Shown here: one piece after another, positions 1 to 8,354 of the stretch | Layout: each line of letters opens with the position of its first letter | Position numbering within the stretch: position 1 is the stretch's first letter | Assembly (NCBI GenBank): GCA_937888595.1 | Contig: CALARK010000016.1 | Coordinates: 1-64,000, forward strand | Direction of reading: 5' to 3' | Source: an uncultured Sterolibacteriaceae bacterium | GTDB lineage: Bacteria; Pseudomonadota; Gammaproteobacteria; Burkholderiales; Rhodocyclaceae | Length of the DNA: 64,000 nt | Translations under genes and position numbers: made by a program | Notes under the pieces: model-generated | Seen by the model: the letters and a program-made list of their open reading frames with translations, nothing else | What the model was told of the DNA's origin: nothing | Databases searched by the model: none

Positions 1-55
1 CGGCCTCCGCGCCAAAACCTACCTCGAACAAAATGGCGCTAAAAAGATCAAGTAA
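1..55 (+). CDS. nosZ: Probable nitrous oxide reductase, C-terminal end (partial)
   Basis: Only the last 17 codons are present, ending in a TAA at 53-55. The visible tail reads GLRAKTYLEQNGAKKIK. The assignment to NosZ rests mainly on context: the next genes are two cytochromes and then nosB-D-G-H-F-L-Y, the order seen downstream of clade II (Sec-type) nosZ in Dechloromonas-like bacteria. No catalytic copper motif lies inside the window, so the identity is an inference. Confidence 0.55.
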   Translation, partial: GLRAKTYLEQNGAKKIK

Positions 56-90
56 TCTTGTCAAACGTCAATGAAATATCGTCTAACAAA

Positions 91-104
91 TTGATCTGAT
101 TCAA
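91..104 (+). promoter_or_regulatory. FNR/DNR-type box upstream of the first nos cytochrome
   Basis: TTGATCTGATTCAA fits the FNR-family pattern TTGAT-N4-ATCAA with one deviation. A -10 like TATCCT lies at 127-132, so transcription should start near 139, with the box centred about 41.5 bp upstream (class II). This gives a leader of about 31 nt before the ATG at 170, which has an AAGGA ribosome-binding site. It could start a separate transcript for the nos accessory genes behind nosZ. Confidence 0.6.
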
Positions 105-169
105 GGAAGCAACCGGGGGGGCCGACTATCCTGCGGCTCCCCCGCCACCACCCAGCGAAAGGAATACCC

Positions 170-475
170 ATGAAACAAGCATTGTTGATCGCCGCCGCCC
201 TGGCGGTTTCCGCTCCTGCCTTCGCCGCCGATGGCGCAGCGCTGTATCAAGAAAAAACCTGCGTTGCCTGCCATGGCAAGGACGCCAAGAAGCCGTTGAT
301 GCCCAACTATCCGAAGCTTGCGGGGCAGAATGCCGCCTATGCCGAGCAGCAGATGAAAGACATCAAGAGCGGTGCGCGCAGCAATGGACAGACCGCCGCC
401 ATGAAGGGCGTGATGCACTTGGTCAGCGATGCCGAAATCAAGGTGCTGGCTGACTATCTGTCGAAGCTGAAATAA
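170..475 (+). CDS. Small periplasmic monohaem cytochrome c (nos cluster)
   Basis: A 101-residue class I cytochrome c. Residues 1-20 are a Sec signal peptide ending AFAA. One haem site, CVACH, lies at 31-35, and several later methionines could be the distal ligand. It follows probable nosZ and precedes a second cytochrome, so it probably delivers electrons to N2O reductase in the periplasm, as the NosC-type cytochromes of clade II clusters are thought to do. Start chosen by signal peptide and the AAGGA sequence upstream. The family is certain; the electron partner is inferred. Confidence 0.85.
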   Translation: MKQALLIAAALAVSAPAFAADGAALYQEKTCVACHGKDAKKPLMPNYPKLAGQNAAYAEQQMKDIKSGARSNGQTAAMKGVMHLVSDAEIKVLADYLSKLK

Positions 476-563
476 CTGACTGAAGGGTCAGTTGAGGAAT
501 ATCAAAGTGTCCGGTACGACCGGCCGCTATAGTTTGAATACCCACCCTGATAAGGACATTGGA

Positions 564-1295
564 ATGAAAAAGATTCTGGCTCTGGCCATCGTTGCCGCCC
601 TGATTCCCGCCACCGCCGCACTGGCCGGCCCTCCCGCTCCCAAGAAGGAAGGCATCGAAGGCAAGGACTACAAATGGAACGCCCAGGAAGGTGAAAAGAT
701 CGAGGCCCTGCACAAGAAGGGAGACCCCAAGGCCGGTGAGGAAGGCTACGAGATTTGCGGCGCCTGCCACCTGCCCTCCGGTGCCGGTCGTCCCGACGGC
801 ACGTTCCCGCAGCTCGCCGGCCAGCACACCACCGTGCTGATCAAGCAGATGGCGGACATCCGCGAAGGCCTGCGCGACAACCCGACCATGTACCCGTTCG
901 CCAAGGAACTGCACGACGCGCAGGAACTGGCCAACGTCGCTGCCTACATCGAAAAGCTGTGCATTCCGCTCGACCATGGTCATTATGAAGGCGCCGATGC
1001 GGCGGCCCAGATCGCCAAGGGCAAGGATCTGTACGAAAAGCAGTGCAAGGAATGCCATGGTGCCAACGGTGAAGGCAACAAGGAGAAGTTCTATCCCGTG
1101 ATCGCCGGTCAGCACTACAAGTACCTGCTGCGCCAGATGACCGAGATCCGTGACGGCAAGCGCCGCAACGCGAACCCGGACATGGTCAAGATCATCAAGC
1201 CCTACACCAACGAGCAGCTGGTGGCGATTTCGGCCTACCAGTCCAGCCTGTCCATGCCGGGCTCGATGTGCAAGCCCAAGGGCAAGAAGAAGTAA
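564..1295 (+). CDS. Periplasmic dihaem cytochrome c (c4-like, nos cluster)
   Basis: A 243-residue protein with a signal peptide (1-21, ends ALA) and two haem motifs, CGACH at 65-69 and CKECH at 162-166, in two repeated cytochrome c domains as in cytochrome c4. The lysine-rich C-terminus ends GKKK. The ATG at 564 is chosen over an in-frame start at 492 because it begins the signal peptide. It probably passes electrons from the quinol pool (NosG/NosH side) toward NosZ. The exact partner cannot be seen from sequence. Confidence 0.85.
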   Translation: MKKILALAIVAALIPATAALAGPPAPKKEGIEGKDYKWNAQEGEKIEALHKKGDPKAGEEGYEICGACHLPSGAGRPDGTFPQLAGQHTTVLIKQMADIREGLRDNPTMYPFAKELHDAQELANVAAYIEKLCIPLDHGHYEGADAAAQIAKGKDLYEKQCKECHGANGEGNKEKFYPVIAGQHYKYLLRQMTEIRDGKRRNANPDMVKIIKPYTNEQLVAISAYQSSLSMPGSMCKPKGKKK

Positions 1296-1314
1296 CAGGC
1301 ATTGAAACAGTGAT

Positions 1315-1335
1315 CCCGTCCAGGGGGAGGACGGG
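1315..1335 (+). terminator. Hairpin after the dihaem cytochrome (weak terminator)
   Basis: CCCGTCC pairs with GGACGGG around a short G-rich loop, followed by GTTTCGTT. It lies 19 bp after the stop of the dihaem cytochrome. The T-tract is poor, so it may only reduce read-through into nosB. Confidence 0.4.
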
Positions 1336-1356
1336 GTTTCGTTCGACACAGGCAGT

Positions 1357-1381
1357 ACCCGCCCGTATCATGCGGGCGGGT
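1357..1381 (+). other. Strong 9-bp hairpin in the nosB leader
   Basis: ACCCGCCCG (1357-1365) pairs perfectly with CGGGCGGGT (1373-1381) around a 7-nt loop. It lies 24 bp before the nosB start and has no T-tract. It may act as an RNA-processing or stabilising structure between the cytochrome and nosB parts of the transcript. Confidence 0.5.
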
Positions 1382-1404
1382 CCCTCAATCCACAGAGAAC
1401 AGTC

Positions 1405-2379
1405 ATGCAAGCAAACAACAAAGTCGTCACCGGCCTGACACTGATCGCCCTGGTGGCCATCGTCGTCGCCTACTTTTCCCCGATCTGGTGGGTTTCGCTC
1501 ACCGCCCCGAACTACCCGCCCGACGCCTTCCCGGACGGCATCCGCATCCACTTCCACTTCGACGGCGTCTACAACGGCTGCAAGGCCGCGCGCAAAGGCA
1601 GCCAGCAGGCCGGCGAGATCATCGAGAAGGATCTCGGCGCCGAGGATGAGCGCTTCAACCCGATCCTCGACAAGAACAAGGATTTGAACAAGGGCGCCGA
1701 AGGCCTCGACTGCGTCCACGAGATGAATACCATCAACCACTACGTCGGCATGTTCCCGATCGCCACCGGCGCACCGGTCGAGAAGCCGCTCGCGAAGTTC
1801 TTCTTCGGCTTCTTCGCGGTCATGCTGGTCGCCTTCGCCGTGACGCAGAAGAAGTTGCGGATGACGATCCTGACCGTCGGCTTCGCTGCCGTCGCCGCAT
1901 GGGCCATCGTCGACCAGTACGTGCTCGGCCATCTCGCCGCCCACGTCGACGAGTACGTCCGCGAAGCCGGCACCTTCTTCAAGGAACCGGACAAGATCAA
2001 GGTCTGGGGCGACAACGTCACCAGTATCTCCGGCATGGTCATCGCCGGCCTGATCGTCGCCATGATCGTCGTCGTGATCGGCGTCTGGAAGATCCGCAGT
2101 TTCGAGTTGCTGCTCGCGCTGGTGCCGGGCCTGCTGCCGGTCTACTTCGTGATCGAGTACGCCGCCTGGCTGTGGTTCTTCGGCCACAACCTGCATCCCT
2201 GGGGCGCCTTCACCGTCAAGCCCTTCATGCCGACCGTGTTCGGCGAAGGCAAGGTGGCGCAGTTCTCGACCTTCTCCTATCCCTACTGGGGTTACGCGCT
2301 CCTGCTGCTGGCTTTCGTCAGCCTGATGCTCGCCCTGCTGCTGCGCCGCAAGCAGCTGCGCGAGCAGGCGGGCGACTGA
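1405..2379 (+). CDS. nosB: NosB-type integral membrane protein of clade II nos cluster
   Basis: A 324-residue membrane protein. One N-terminal transmembrane helix (about 8-27) is followed by a large soluble loop (about 30-125, with two Cys) and then four or five hydrophobic helices, ending in a positive tail RRKQLREQ. No cofactor motif is evident. This architecture and its place before nosD match NosB, a conserved membrane protein specific to clade II nos clusters and proposed to belong to the quinol-to-NosZ electron path. Its role is not experimentally clear. It overlaps nosD (ATG at 2379 inside the TGA). Confidence 0.75.
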   Translation: MQANNKVVTGLTLIALVAIVVAYFSPIWWVSLTAPNYPPDAFPDGIRIHFHFDGVYNGCKAARKGSQQAGEIIEKDLGAEDERFNPILDKNKDLNKGAEGLDCVHEMNTINHYVGMFPIATGAPVEKPLAKFFFGFFAVMLVAFAVTQKKLRMTILTVGFAAVAAWAIVDQYVLGHLAAHVDEYVREAGTFFKEPDKIKVWGDNVTSISGMVIAGLIVAMIVVVIGVWKIRSFELLLALVPGLLPVYFVIEYAAWLWFFGHNLHPWGAFTVKPFMPTVFGEGKVAQFSTFSYPYWGYALLLLAFVSLMLALLLRRKQLREQAGD

Positions 2380-3758
2380 TGCCGCGTTGGCAGACCTTCG
2401 TGCCGGGCCTGCTGCTCGGCACGTTTTCCCTGCTGGTCACGGCACAGGGGGTCGGTGAAATCGTCGGCATCGGCGAGACCTCGGGACAGCTCGGCGCGAC
2501 CGCCGACCTGTCCACCGCCCCCCGCGTCACCATCGACCGTCCCAAGCCGACCTTCCCCCTCTACATGCGCGACAAGCGCATCCACGGCTACCAGCCCTTC
2601 CAGGAACTGGTGGATGCCGCCGAACCCGGCTCCGTACTGAAGCCCCCGCCGGGCAACTACGCCGGCCCGGTGGTGGTGAAAAAGCCCCTGACCATCGAAG
2701 GCGGCGGCCAGGTCACCATCGATGCCGGCGACCGCGGCACCGTGTTCTCGCTCGAGGCCGACAATTCGGTCATCCGCGGCATCCATCTGACCGGCTCGGG
2801 TGAAAACCACGACACCGACGACTCCTGCCTCGACGTGCGCGGCCACAACAACGTGGTCGAAAACCTCGTCATCGACAACTGCCTGTTCGGCATCGACTTC
2901 AAGCAGTCGAGCAACGGCATCATCCGCGGCAACAAGGTCAAATCCAAGCCCTTCGACCTCGGCGTGCGCGGCGACGGCATTCGCCTCTGGTACAGCAACA
3001 ACAACCTGATCGAGAACAACCTCGTCACCGACGTGCGCGACATGGTGGCCTGGTATTCGCACCGCAACATCTACCGCGGCAACGAGGGGCGCCGCAGCCG
3101 CTATTCGATCCACTTCATGTTCGCCAACAACAACATCGTCGAGAACAACCGCTTCATCGACAACGCGGTCGGCGTCTACTTCATGTACATGGAAGGCGGC
3201 GGCGCGCGCAACAACGTCATCTCGCACGCCACCGGCGCGGCCGGCATGGCATTCGGCTTCAAGGAATCCTCCGACATCTTCATCGAGAATAACGAGATCA
3301 TCTACAGCGCGGTGGGCGTCGGCTCCGACCTCTCGCCCTTCCAGCCCGACACGACGATCCGCTTCAAGAACAACCGCTTTGCCTACAACGGCATCGCCGT
3401 CCAGCTGACCAGCGAACTCGGGGGCAACCAGCTCGACGACAACATATTCGAAGGTAATTTGACCGATGTCTTCCAGGGCGGCAGAGGCTCCGGCGACAAG
3501 AACAAATGGACCGGCAATTACTTCGATACCTATCAGGGCTTCGACAAGGATGGCGACGGCTACGGCGACACGCCCCACGAGGACTACGCGTTCGCCGACC
3601 AGATCTGGATGGAAATCCCGCCTGCCCGCTTCTTCATGACGTCGCCGGTGCTCGAACTGCTCGACTTCCTCGAGCGGCTCGCGCCGATCACGTCGCCGGA
3701 GCTGCAGGCGCGCGACCCCAGGCCGCGCCACCTCAAACCGCAAAGGAATCACGGATGA
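2379..3758 (+). CDS. nosD: NosD, periplasmic copper-site maturation protein
   Basis: A 459-residue secreted protein with an N-terminal signal peptide and many NNxxxxN-type repeats (for example SNGIIRGN, NNLIENN, NNNIVENN), the signature of right-handed beta-helix CASH domains. NosD works with the NosFY transporter to build the CuZ centre of N2O reductase in the periplasm. The start overlaps the nosB stop (TGATG), and the end overlaps nosG by 4 bp (ATGA), so translation is probably coupled. Confidence 0.93.
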   Translation: MPRWQTFVPGLLLGTFSLLVTAQGVGEIVGIGETSGQLGATADLSTAPRVTIDRPKPTFPLYMRDKRIHGYQPFQELVDAAEPGSVLKPPPGNYAGPVVVKKPLTIEGGGQVTIDAGDRGTVFSLEADNSVIRGIHLTGSGENHDTDDSCLDVRGHNNVVENLVIDNCLFGIDFKQSSNGIIRGNKVKSKPFDLGVRGDGIRLWYSNNNLIENNLVTDVRDMVAWYSHRNIYRGNEGRRSRYSIHFMFANNNIVENNRFIDNAVGVYFMYMEGGGARNNVISHATGAAGMAFGFKESSDIFIENNEIIYSAVGVGSDLSPFQPDTTIRFKNNRFAYNGIAVQLTSELGGNQLDDNIFEGNLTDVFQGGRGSGDKNKWTGNYFDTYQGFDKDGDGYGDTPHEDYAFADQIWMEIPPARFFMTSPVLELLDFLERLAPITSPELQARDPRPRHLKPQRNHG

Positions 3759-4657
3759 GCGACGAAGAAAAAGTCGGCGCCGGCGCGACGGCCCCCGAGA
3801 AACCGGCCAGCACGACTGCTGCGGCCGGCCCGGCAGCCAGGCCGCCGATGTCCAAGGAACGCAAGCAGCAGGCTCGGCGGCGCGCATTGCGTACCCTCCT
3901 GCTGACCGGCGGCGTGCTCGGCGCCGGCATTTCCGGCTGGCTGCCCCTCGCTTACGCGCAGAAGAAGCGACTGCGCCCGCCCGGGGCGCTGGACGAGAAG
4001 GACTTCCTGTCCAGCTGCATCAAGTGCGGCCAGTGCGTGCAGGTCTGCCCGGTGGAGGCGATCAAGCTCGCCGACCTCGTCGACGGCTTCGGCGTCGGTG
4101 CGCCCTACATCGATGCGCGCGCGCAGGCCTGCGATTTTTCCTGCGATGCGGTGCAGTGCATCCTGGCCTGCCCGACCGGTTCGCTGACCTACCACAAGCC
4201 GGAATTCCTCGCCGTGCGCCCGGGCGCGAAGATGGCGGACAAGCCGGTGCTGCTGGCCAAGGAAAACGACCCCGAGCCGACGCTCAACCTCGCCGAACGC
4301 ATCGGCGTGGCGCGCCTGACGCGCCCCGAGTCCTGCCTCGCCATCCAGGGCAAGGGCTTCAAGGGCCAGGCGCGCGGCCCCGCCTTCAAGGGCGAGCTGC
4401 GCTACATGAAGGTGGACCGCTGGAAGCCGATCAAGGTCGCCGACCATCCCTACGACACGGAGCTGTGCGACCTGTGCGTGCAGGCCTGTCCGATCAAGGG
4501 CGCGATCAGCATCGAAACGGTGTTCGCCCCGGACGGCAGCCAGCGCAAGTCGCCGGTCGTCCATGAACCCTGCGTCGGCTGCGGTGTCTGCGAGATGATC
4601 TGCCCGACCGAACCGGCCAGCATCGAAATCATTCCCGGGGAGGGCTGGAGAGCATGA
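3755..4657 (+). CDS. nosG: NosG, periplasmic NapG-like polyferredoxin
   Basis: A 300-residue protein. A twin-arginine-like stretch (RRR at 41-43 followed by a hydrophobic segment to about 68) precedes several 4Fe-4S motifs: CIKCGQCVQVCP at 88-99, a CxxxxxC-C pair in the middle, CDLCVQACP, and CVGCGVCEMICP near the end. NosG/NapG proteins accept electrons from the membrane partner NosH/NapH and pass them to periplasmic carriers. It overlaps nosD and nosH by 4 bp each. The N-terminus (residues 6-13, KVGAGATA) is encoded by a copy of the 24-bp interspersed repeat. Confidence 0.9.
   Translation: MSDEEKVGAGATAPEKPASTTAAAGPAARPPMSKERKQQARRRALRTLLLTGGVLGAGISGWLPLAYAQKKRLRPPGALDEKDFLSSCIKCGQCVQVCPVEAIKLADLVDGFGVGAPYIDARAQACDFSCDAVQCILACPTGSLTYHKPEFLAVRPGAKMADKPVLLAKENDPEPTLNLAERIGVARLTRPESCLAIQGKGFKGQARGPAFKGELRYMKVDRWKPIKVADHPYDTELCDLCVQACPIKGAISIETVFAPDGSQRKSPVVHEPCVGCGVCEMICPTEPASIEIIPGEGWRA
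3769..3792 (-). repeat. 24-bp interspersed repeat, copy 1 (1 mismatch)
   Basis: Read on the minus strand, this copy has the core GCCGGCGCCGACTTTT with one mismatch in the upstream half. It lies inside nosG, antisense to the gene, and encodes KVGAGATA in the low-complexity N-terminus before the twin-arginine segment. Confidence 0.85.
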
Positions 4658-5637
4658 ACCCGATCCAGAGACGTCGCTTCGTCGACCAGATCAAGGTGAT
4701 GTTCGGCGCCGAGCCCAGGAAGCCGGAAAAGTTCACCGAACGCGCGGTCAAGGCGCACGAACTCAAGCGCATGACCAACAAGACCGACCTGCAGGCCATG
4801 AAGGCCCACATGCGCGAGCACGAGCAGAAGTCGAACAAGTGGCGCAACCGCCGCTGGATCGCGCTGATCCTCATGAACCTGCTGTTCGTCGTGTCCTTCT
4901 ATTTCGACATCCAGATCCTCGAAGGCGCCCTGACGGCCTCGCGCTTCATCGGCTTCCACCTGATCGACCTCAACTCCGCGCTGCAGGTGATGCTCGCCCA
5001 CAAGCACATCATCACCAACCTGCTGATCGGTACCGGCACGGTGCTGGTGCTGTGGCTGCTGTTCGGCGGGCGCACCTTCTGCTCCTGGGTCTGTCCCTAC
5101 CACCTGCTCGCCGAGTGGGCCGAGAAGATCCACCTCTTCCTGGTGAAGAAGAAACTGGTCACCGACCAGCCGATCGATCGCCGCCTGCGCACCGTGTTCT
5201 GGATCGTCTTCGCGGTGCTCGCGTTCGTCACCGGCTACACGGTCTACGAGGCCATTTCGCCGACCGGCATCGTGTCGCGCGCCCTGATCTACGGGCCGGG
5301 CCTCGCCCTGCTGTGGGTGCTGGCGCTGCTGGTCTTCGAGGTGTTCTTCGTCCGTCGCGCCTGGTGCCGCTATGCCTGCCCGATCGGCCTGACCTACGGT
5401 GTGGTCGGCATCTTCTCGCCGCTGCGGGTGAAATACACGCTGGAAGGCTGCTTCCACGAAGGTGACTGCCGCAAGGTCTGCCTCGTGCCCCACGTCCTCG
5501 ACACCGTGATCAAGGGTCGCGCCGTCGATACCGAAGTCGCGATCGGCCCCGACTGCACGCGCTGCGGCCTCTGTGTCGACACCTGCCCGACCGGTTCGCT
5601 GAAGTTCGACGTCAAGGGACTTTCGAAACTCATGTAA
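4654..5637 (+). CDS. nosH: NosH, NapH-like membrane quinol-oxidising ferredoxin
   Basis: A 327-residue membrane protein with about four transmembrane helices. Two CxxxCP motifs of the NapH/CcoG type (CSWVCPYHL and CRYACPIG) sit at helix ends. The C-terminal region carries 4Fe-4S motifs, including CTRCGLCVDTCP. With NosG it forms the probable menaquinol dehydrogenase that feeds N2O reduction in clade II systems, which lack NosR. The start overlaps the nosG stop. It is followed by a hairpin before nosF. Confidence 0.9.
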   Translation: MNPIQRRRFVDQIKVMFGAEPRKPEKFTERAVKAHELKRMTNKTDLQAMKAHMREHEQKSNKWRNRRWIALILMNLLFVVSFYFDIQILEGALTASRFIGFHLIDLNSALQVMLAHKHIITNLLIGTGTVLVLWLLFGGRTFCSWVCPYHLLAEWAEKIHLFLVKKKLVTDQPIDRRLRTVFWIVFAVLAFVTGYTVYEAISPTGIVSRALIYGPGLALLWVLALLVFEVFFVRRAWCRYACPIGLTYGVVGIFSPLRVKYTLEGCFHEGDCRKVCLVPHVLDTVIKGRAVDTEVAIGPDCTRCGLCVDTCPTGSLKFDVKGLSKLM

Positions 5638-5645
5638 ACACGTTA

Positions 5646-5672
5646 AGGAGGATCAAGGTCGGCGATCCTCCT
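5646..5672 (+). other. Intercistronic hairpin between nosH and nosF
   Basis: AGGAGGATC (5646-5654) pairs with GATCCTCCT (5664-5672) as a perfect 9-bp stem with a 9-nt loop. There is no T-tract, so it is more likely an mRNA-processing or stability element than a terminator. The stem also contains an AGGAGG sequence that folding would sequester. Confidence 0.5.
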
Positions 5673-5690
5673 GACGGTAAAATCCGCGCC

Positions 5691-6548
5691 ATGATCCATT
5701 GCAAAAACCTCTCGAAGAGCTTTCGGCGTGCGCGCGTGCTCGACGGCATCGACCTCGACATCCCGCTCGGTGAACGCATCGCCCTGATCGGCTCCAACGG
5801 CGCCGGCAAGACCACCCTGATCCGCTGCCTGCTCGGCGAATACACGCATGAAGGCACGGTCACGATCGACGGCCGCTCGCCGCGCAAGGAGCGCACGGCG
5901 GTGCTCGGCAGCATCGGCTTCGTGCCGCAGCTGCCGCCGCCGCTGAAAATGCCGGTCGGCCAGCTGATCGAGTTTTCGGCCTCGCTGTCCGGTGCCGACC
6001 CGCAGCAGATCGACGCCATCGCCGCCCGCCTCGGCCTCGATGTCACCGACATCCGCTCGCGGCCCTTCATCCGCCTGTCCGGCGGCATGAAGCAGAAGCT
6101 GCTGATCGCCATCGCCCTCGGCCGCGATGCGAAGCTGCTGATCATGGACGAGCCGGCCGCCAACCTCGATCCAGAAGCACGCAAGATCTTCTTCGACCTG
6201 CTCGCCGAACGGCAGCAGAGCGCCACGATGATCATTTCCAGCCATCGCATCGACGAGGTCGCCGCGCTGGTGAACCGCGTCATCGAGATGGACCTCGGCA
6301 AGGTGGTGCTCGACGACAAGGTCGCCGACGACGTCTCGCTGTCCGGCCGCTACACCTGCCGCCTGGTCTCGCGCCGCGTCGATGCCGCCCTCGCCAAGAC
6401 CCTCGCCACCTGGAACTTCACCGCCGATGCGGACGGCCTGGTGTGGACCGGCGAAGTCGCCGGGCCGGATCGCCTGCGCTTCATGGGCATGCTCTCGCGC
6501 TACATCGCGCTGATCGGCGATCTGGCACTTCACGAGGCTGGGCAGTAG
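5691..6548 (+). CDS. nosF: NosF, ABC transporter ATPase for nitrous oxide reductase maturation
   Basis: A 285-residue ATPase. Walker A is GSNGAGKT (34-41), the signature LSGGMKQK lies at 129-136, and Walker B LLIMDEPAANLD at 149-160. It pairs with membrane protein NosY and periplasmic NosD to supply a sulfur species for the CuZ cluster. The stop abuts the nosL start (TAG then ATG), so the genes are co-transcribed. Confidence 0.93.
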   Translation: MIHCKNLSKSFRRARVLDGIDLDIPLGERIALIGSNGAGKTTLIRCLLGEYTHEGTVTIDGRSPRKERTAVLGSIGFVPQLPPPLKMPVGQLIEFSASLSGADPQQIDAIAARLGLDVTDIRSRPFIRLSGGMKQKLLIAIALGRDAKLLIMDEPAANLDPEARKIFFDLLAERQQSATMIISSHRIDEVAALVNRVIEMDLGKVVLDDKVADDVSLSGRYTCRLVSRRVDAALAKTLATWNFTADADGLVWTGEVAGPDRLRFMGMLSRYIALIGDLALHEAGQ

Positions 6549-7046
6549 ATGGATCGACGCGGCTTTCTCGCCGCCGCCGCGCATGGCATCGCCGTGACGC
6601 CGCTGGCGGCAGCGCTGTCGACACTGGGCGGCTGCGCCAAGGACGAAGGCTGGCCGGAGGGCATGCAGCCGATCAAGTGGGACCGCGACACCTGCATCAT
6701 CTGCAACATGGCGATCTCGGATCGCCGCTTCGCCGGCCAGATGCGCGGCGGTCCGAAGAACACCGTCTTCAAGTTCGACGACCCGGGCTGCATCGCGCTG
6801 TGCATCAACGACAAGGCCGACAAGTTCCCGTGGGTGCGCGACCCGGCCACGAAGATCTGGGTCGCCGACTCCAACGTGCGCGGCAACGAAATGCGCTGGC
6901 TCGACGCCCGCACCGCCCAGTACGCCGCCAAGTTCTCGCCGATGGGCTACAACTTCGGTGCCGTCGCCTATCCGGTCGGCGGCTCGGTCGATTTCCCCAC
7001 CATGTGCGAACACGTCGTCAGCAAGGTCAGGACCAAAAAATCATGA
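6549..7046 (+). CDS. nosL: NosL, copper chaperone lipoprotein
   Basis: A 165-residue protein. Its N-terminus has both a twin-arginine start (DRRGFLAAAA) and a lipobox (LGGC, about 26-29), so it is probably a Tat- or Sec-exported outer-periplasmic lipoprotein. The NosL signature DTCIICNMAISD (about 47-58) supplies the Cu(I)-binding Cys/Met residues. NosL delivers copper to NosZ. It lies between nosF and nosY and overlaps nosY by 4 bp. Confidence 0.92.
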   Translation: MDRRGFLAAAAHGIAVTPLAAALSTLGGCAKDEGWPEGMQPIKWDRDTCIICNMAISDRRFAGQMRGGPKNTVFKFDDPGCIALCINDKADKFPWVRDPATKIWVADSNVRGNEMRWLDARTAQYAAKFSPMGYNFGAVAYPVGGSVDFPTMCEHVVSKVRTKKS

Positions 7047-7870
7047 AACAACTCTGGCTCACCGCCCGTCTCGATATCGTCGAATCCCTGCGCGCGCGCT
7101 GGTTCATGATCTACACCGCCGTCTTCGGCGGCATCGTCGCGCTGCTGTTCCTGTTCGGCCTGACCGAATCGCGCGTGCTCGGCTTCATCGGCCTGTCGCG
7201 CCTGCTGGTTACCTACATCCAGCTGACCATGGCGATCCTGCCGATCTTCGTACTGATCACCACGGTGCGCTCGGTCGCCGGCGACCGCGAGGCCGGCGTG
7301 TTCGAATACCTGCTGTCGCTGCCGGTCTCGCTCGGCGCGTGGTTCTGGGGCAAGATCCTCGGCCGCTACCTGGTCGTCTTCGCGCCGGTCTTCCTCGCCA
7401 TGCTCGCCGCCGTGCTGATCGCTCTGGTGAAGGAAATCGAGGTGCCCTGGGGGATGTTCGGCTACTACACCGCGCTGCTCGCCACCATGGCCGCCTGCTT
7501 CCTCGGCATCGGCATGCTGATCTCAGCCGTCGCCCGCACCACCGACATGGCGCAGGGCGCGGCCTTCATGACCTGGCTGGTGCTGCTGCTGTTCCTCGAC
7601 CTGATCCTGCTCGGCGTCATGATCCAGGGCCGTGTCGCGCCCGAAGTCGCCGTCGCCATCGCGCTCGCCAACCCGCTGCAGGTGTTCCGCACCGCCGCGC
7701 TGGCGCTGTTCGACCCGCAGCTGATCGTGCTCGGCCCGGCGGCCTACGTGATCCTCGACGCATTCGGCGTGCTCGGCTACAAGATCTTCGCCCTCGCCTA
7801 TCCGACGGCGCTCGGCCTGCTGGCGGCGGCGCTCGGCTACTTCATCTTCCGCCGGGGCGACCTGCCGTGA
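7043..7870 (+). CDS. nosY: NosY, ABC transporter permease
   Basis: A 275-residue membrane protein of the ABC-2 type with about six transmembrane helices, including the stretch VRSVAGDREAGVFEYLLSLP typical of this family. It forms the membrane part of NosFY. The ATG at 7043 overlaps the nosL stop, and a GTG start of the next gene overlaps its own stop. Confidence 0.92.
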   Translation: MKQLWLTARLDIVESLRARWFMIYTAVFGGIVALLFLFGLTESRVLGFIGLSRLLVTYIQLTMAILPIFVLITTVRSVAGDREAGVFEYLLSLPVSLGAWFWGKILGRYLVVFAPVFLAMLAAVLIALVKEIEVPWGMFGYYTALLATMAACFLGIGMLISAVARTTDMAQGAAFMTWLVLLLFLDLILLGVMIQGRVAPEVAVAIALANPLQVFRTAALALFDPQLIVLGPAAYVILDAFGVLGYKIFALAYPTALGLLAAALGYFIFRRGDLP

Positions 7871-8352
7871 TACGTGTCGCCGGGCTGCTGGCAGGCCTCC
7901 TCTGGTCCTGTCTCGTCGCCGCCCAGTCAAGCGATCCGCTGTTCGCCGCCACCCTCACGGGCCTCGACGACAAGCCGGCCGCCCTGTCGCAGTGGCGCGG
8001 CCAGCCGCTGATCGTCAACTTCTGGGCACGCTGGTGCGGCCCCTGCCGTGCCGAGATCCCCGAGCTGGCGAAGCTGCGCAAGACCTATCGCGCGCGGGGC
8101 CTGGAGGTCATCGGCATCGGCATCGAGGAGAAGATCGAAGCGGTGCGCGACTTCGCCAAGGCCTACGACATGGACTATCCGGTACTGCTCGGCAAGGACA
8201 AGGGGCTCGACCTGATGCGCGCGCTCGGCAACACGAAGATGGGCCTGCCCTTCACCGTCGCCATCGACCGGACCGGCAAGCTCGTCGTCGTCAAGATGGG
8301 CGGCATCAAGGCCGACGAACTCGCCGCCGCTGCAGAAGCCGCCCTGAAGTAG
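7867..8352 (+). CDS. TlpA/ResA-like periplasmic thioredoxin
   Basis: A 161-residue protein starting at a GTG that overlaps the nosY stop. Residues 1-19 form a signal peptide. The redox motif WCGPC (Cys 57 and 60) sits in a TlpA/ResA-like fold with the cis-proline region MGLPFTV. As the last gene of the nos run, it probably keeps copper-site or haem-site cysteines (NosL, NosZ or the cytochromes) reduced in the periplasm. That role is inferred from position only. Confidence 0.85.
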   Translation: MIRVAGLLAGLLWSCLVAAQSSDPLFAATLTGLDDKPAALSQWRGQPLIVNFWARWCGPCRAEIPELAKLRKTYRARGLEVIGIGIEEKIEAVRDFAKAYDMDYPVLLGKDKGLDLMRALGNTKMGLPFTVAIDRTGKLVVVKMGGIKADELAAAAEAALK

Positions 8353-8354
8353 CG

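Noticed and set aside
2292..3887. Long open frames antisense to nosD and similar genes (for example also 8175-9350, 32087-33727 and 51056-53626)
   Set aside because: They mirror real genes, have skewed Arg/Ala/His-rich composition, no recognisable domains and no ribosome-binding sites. They result from the high GC content.
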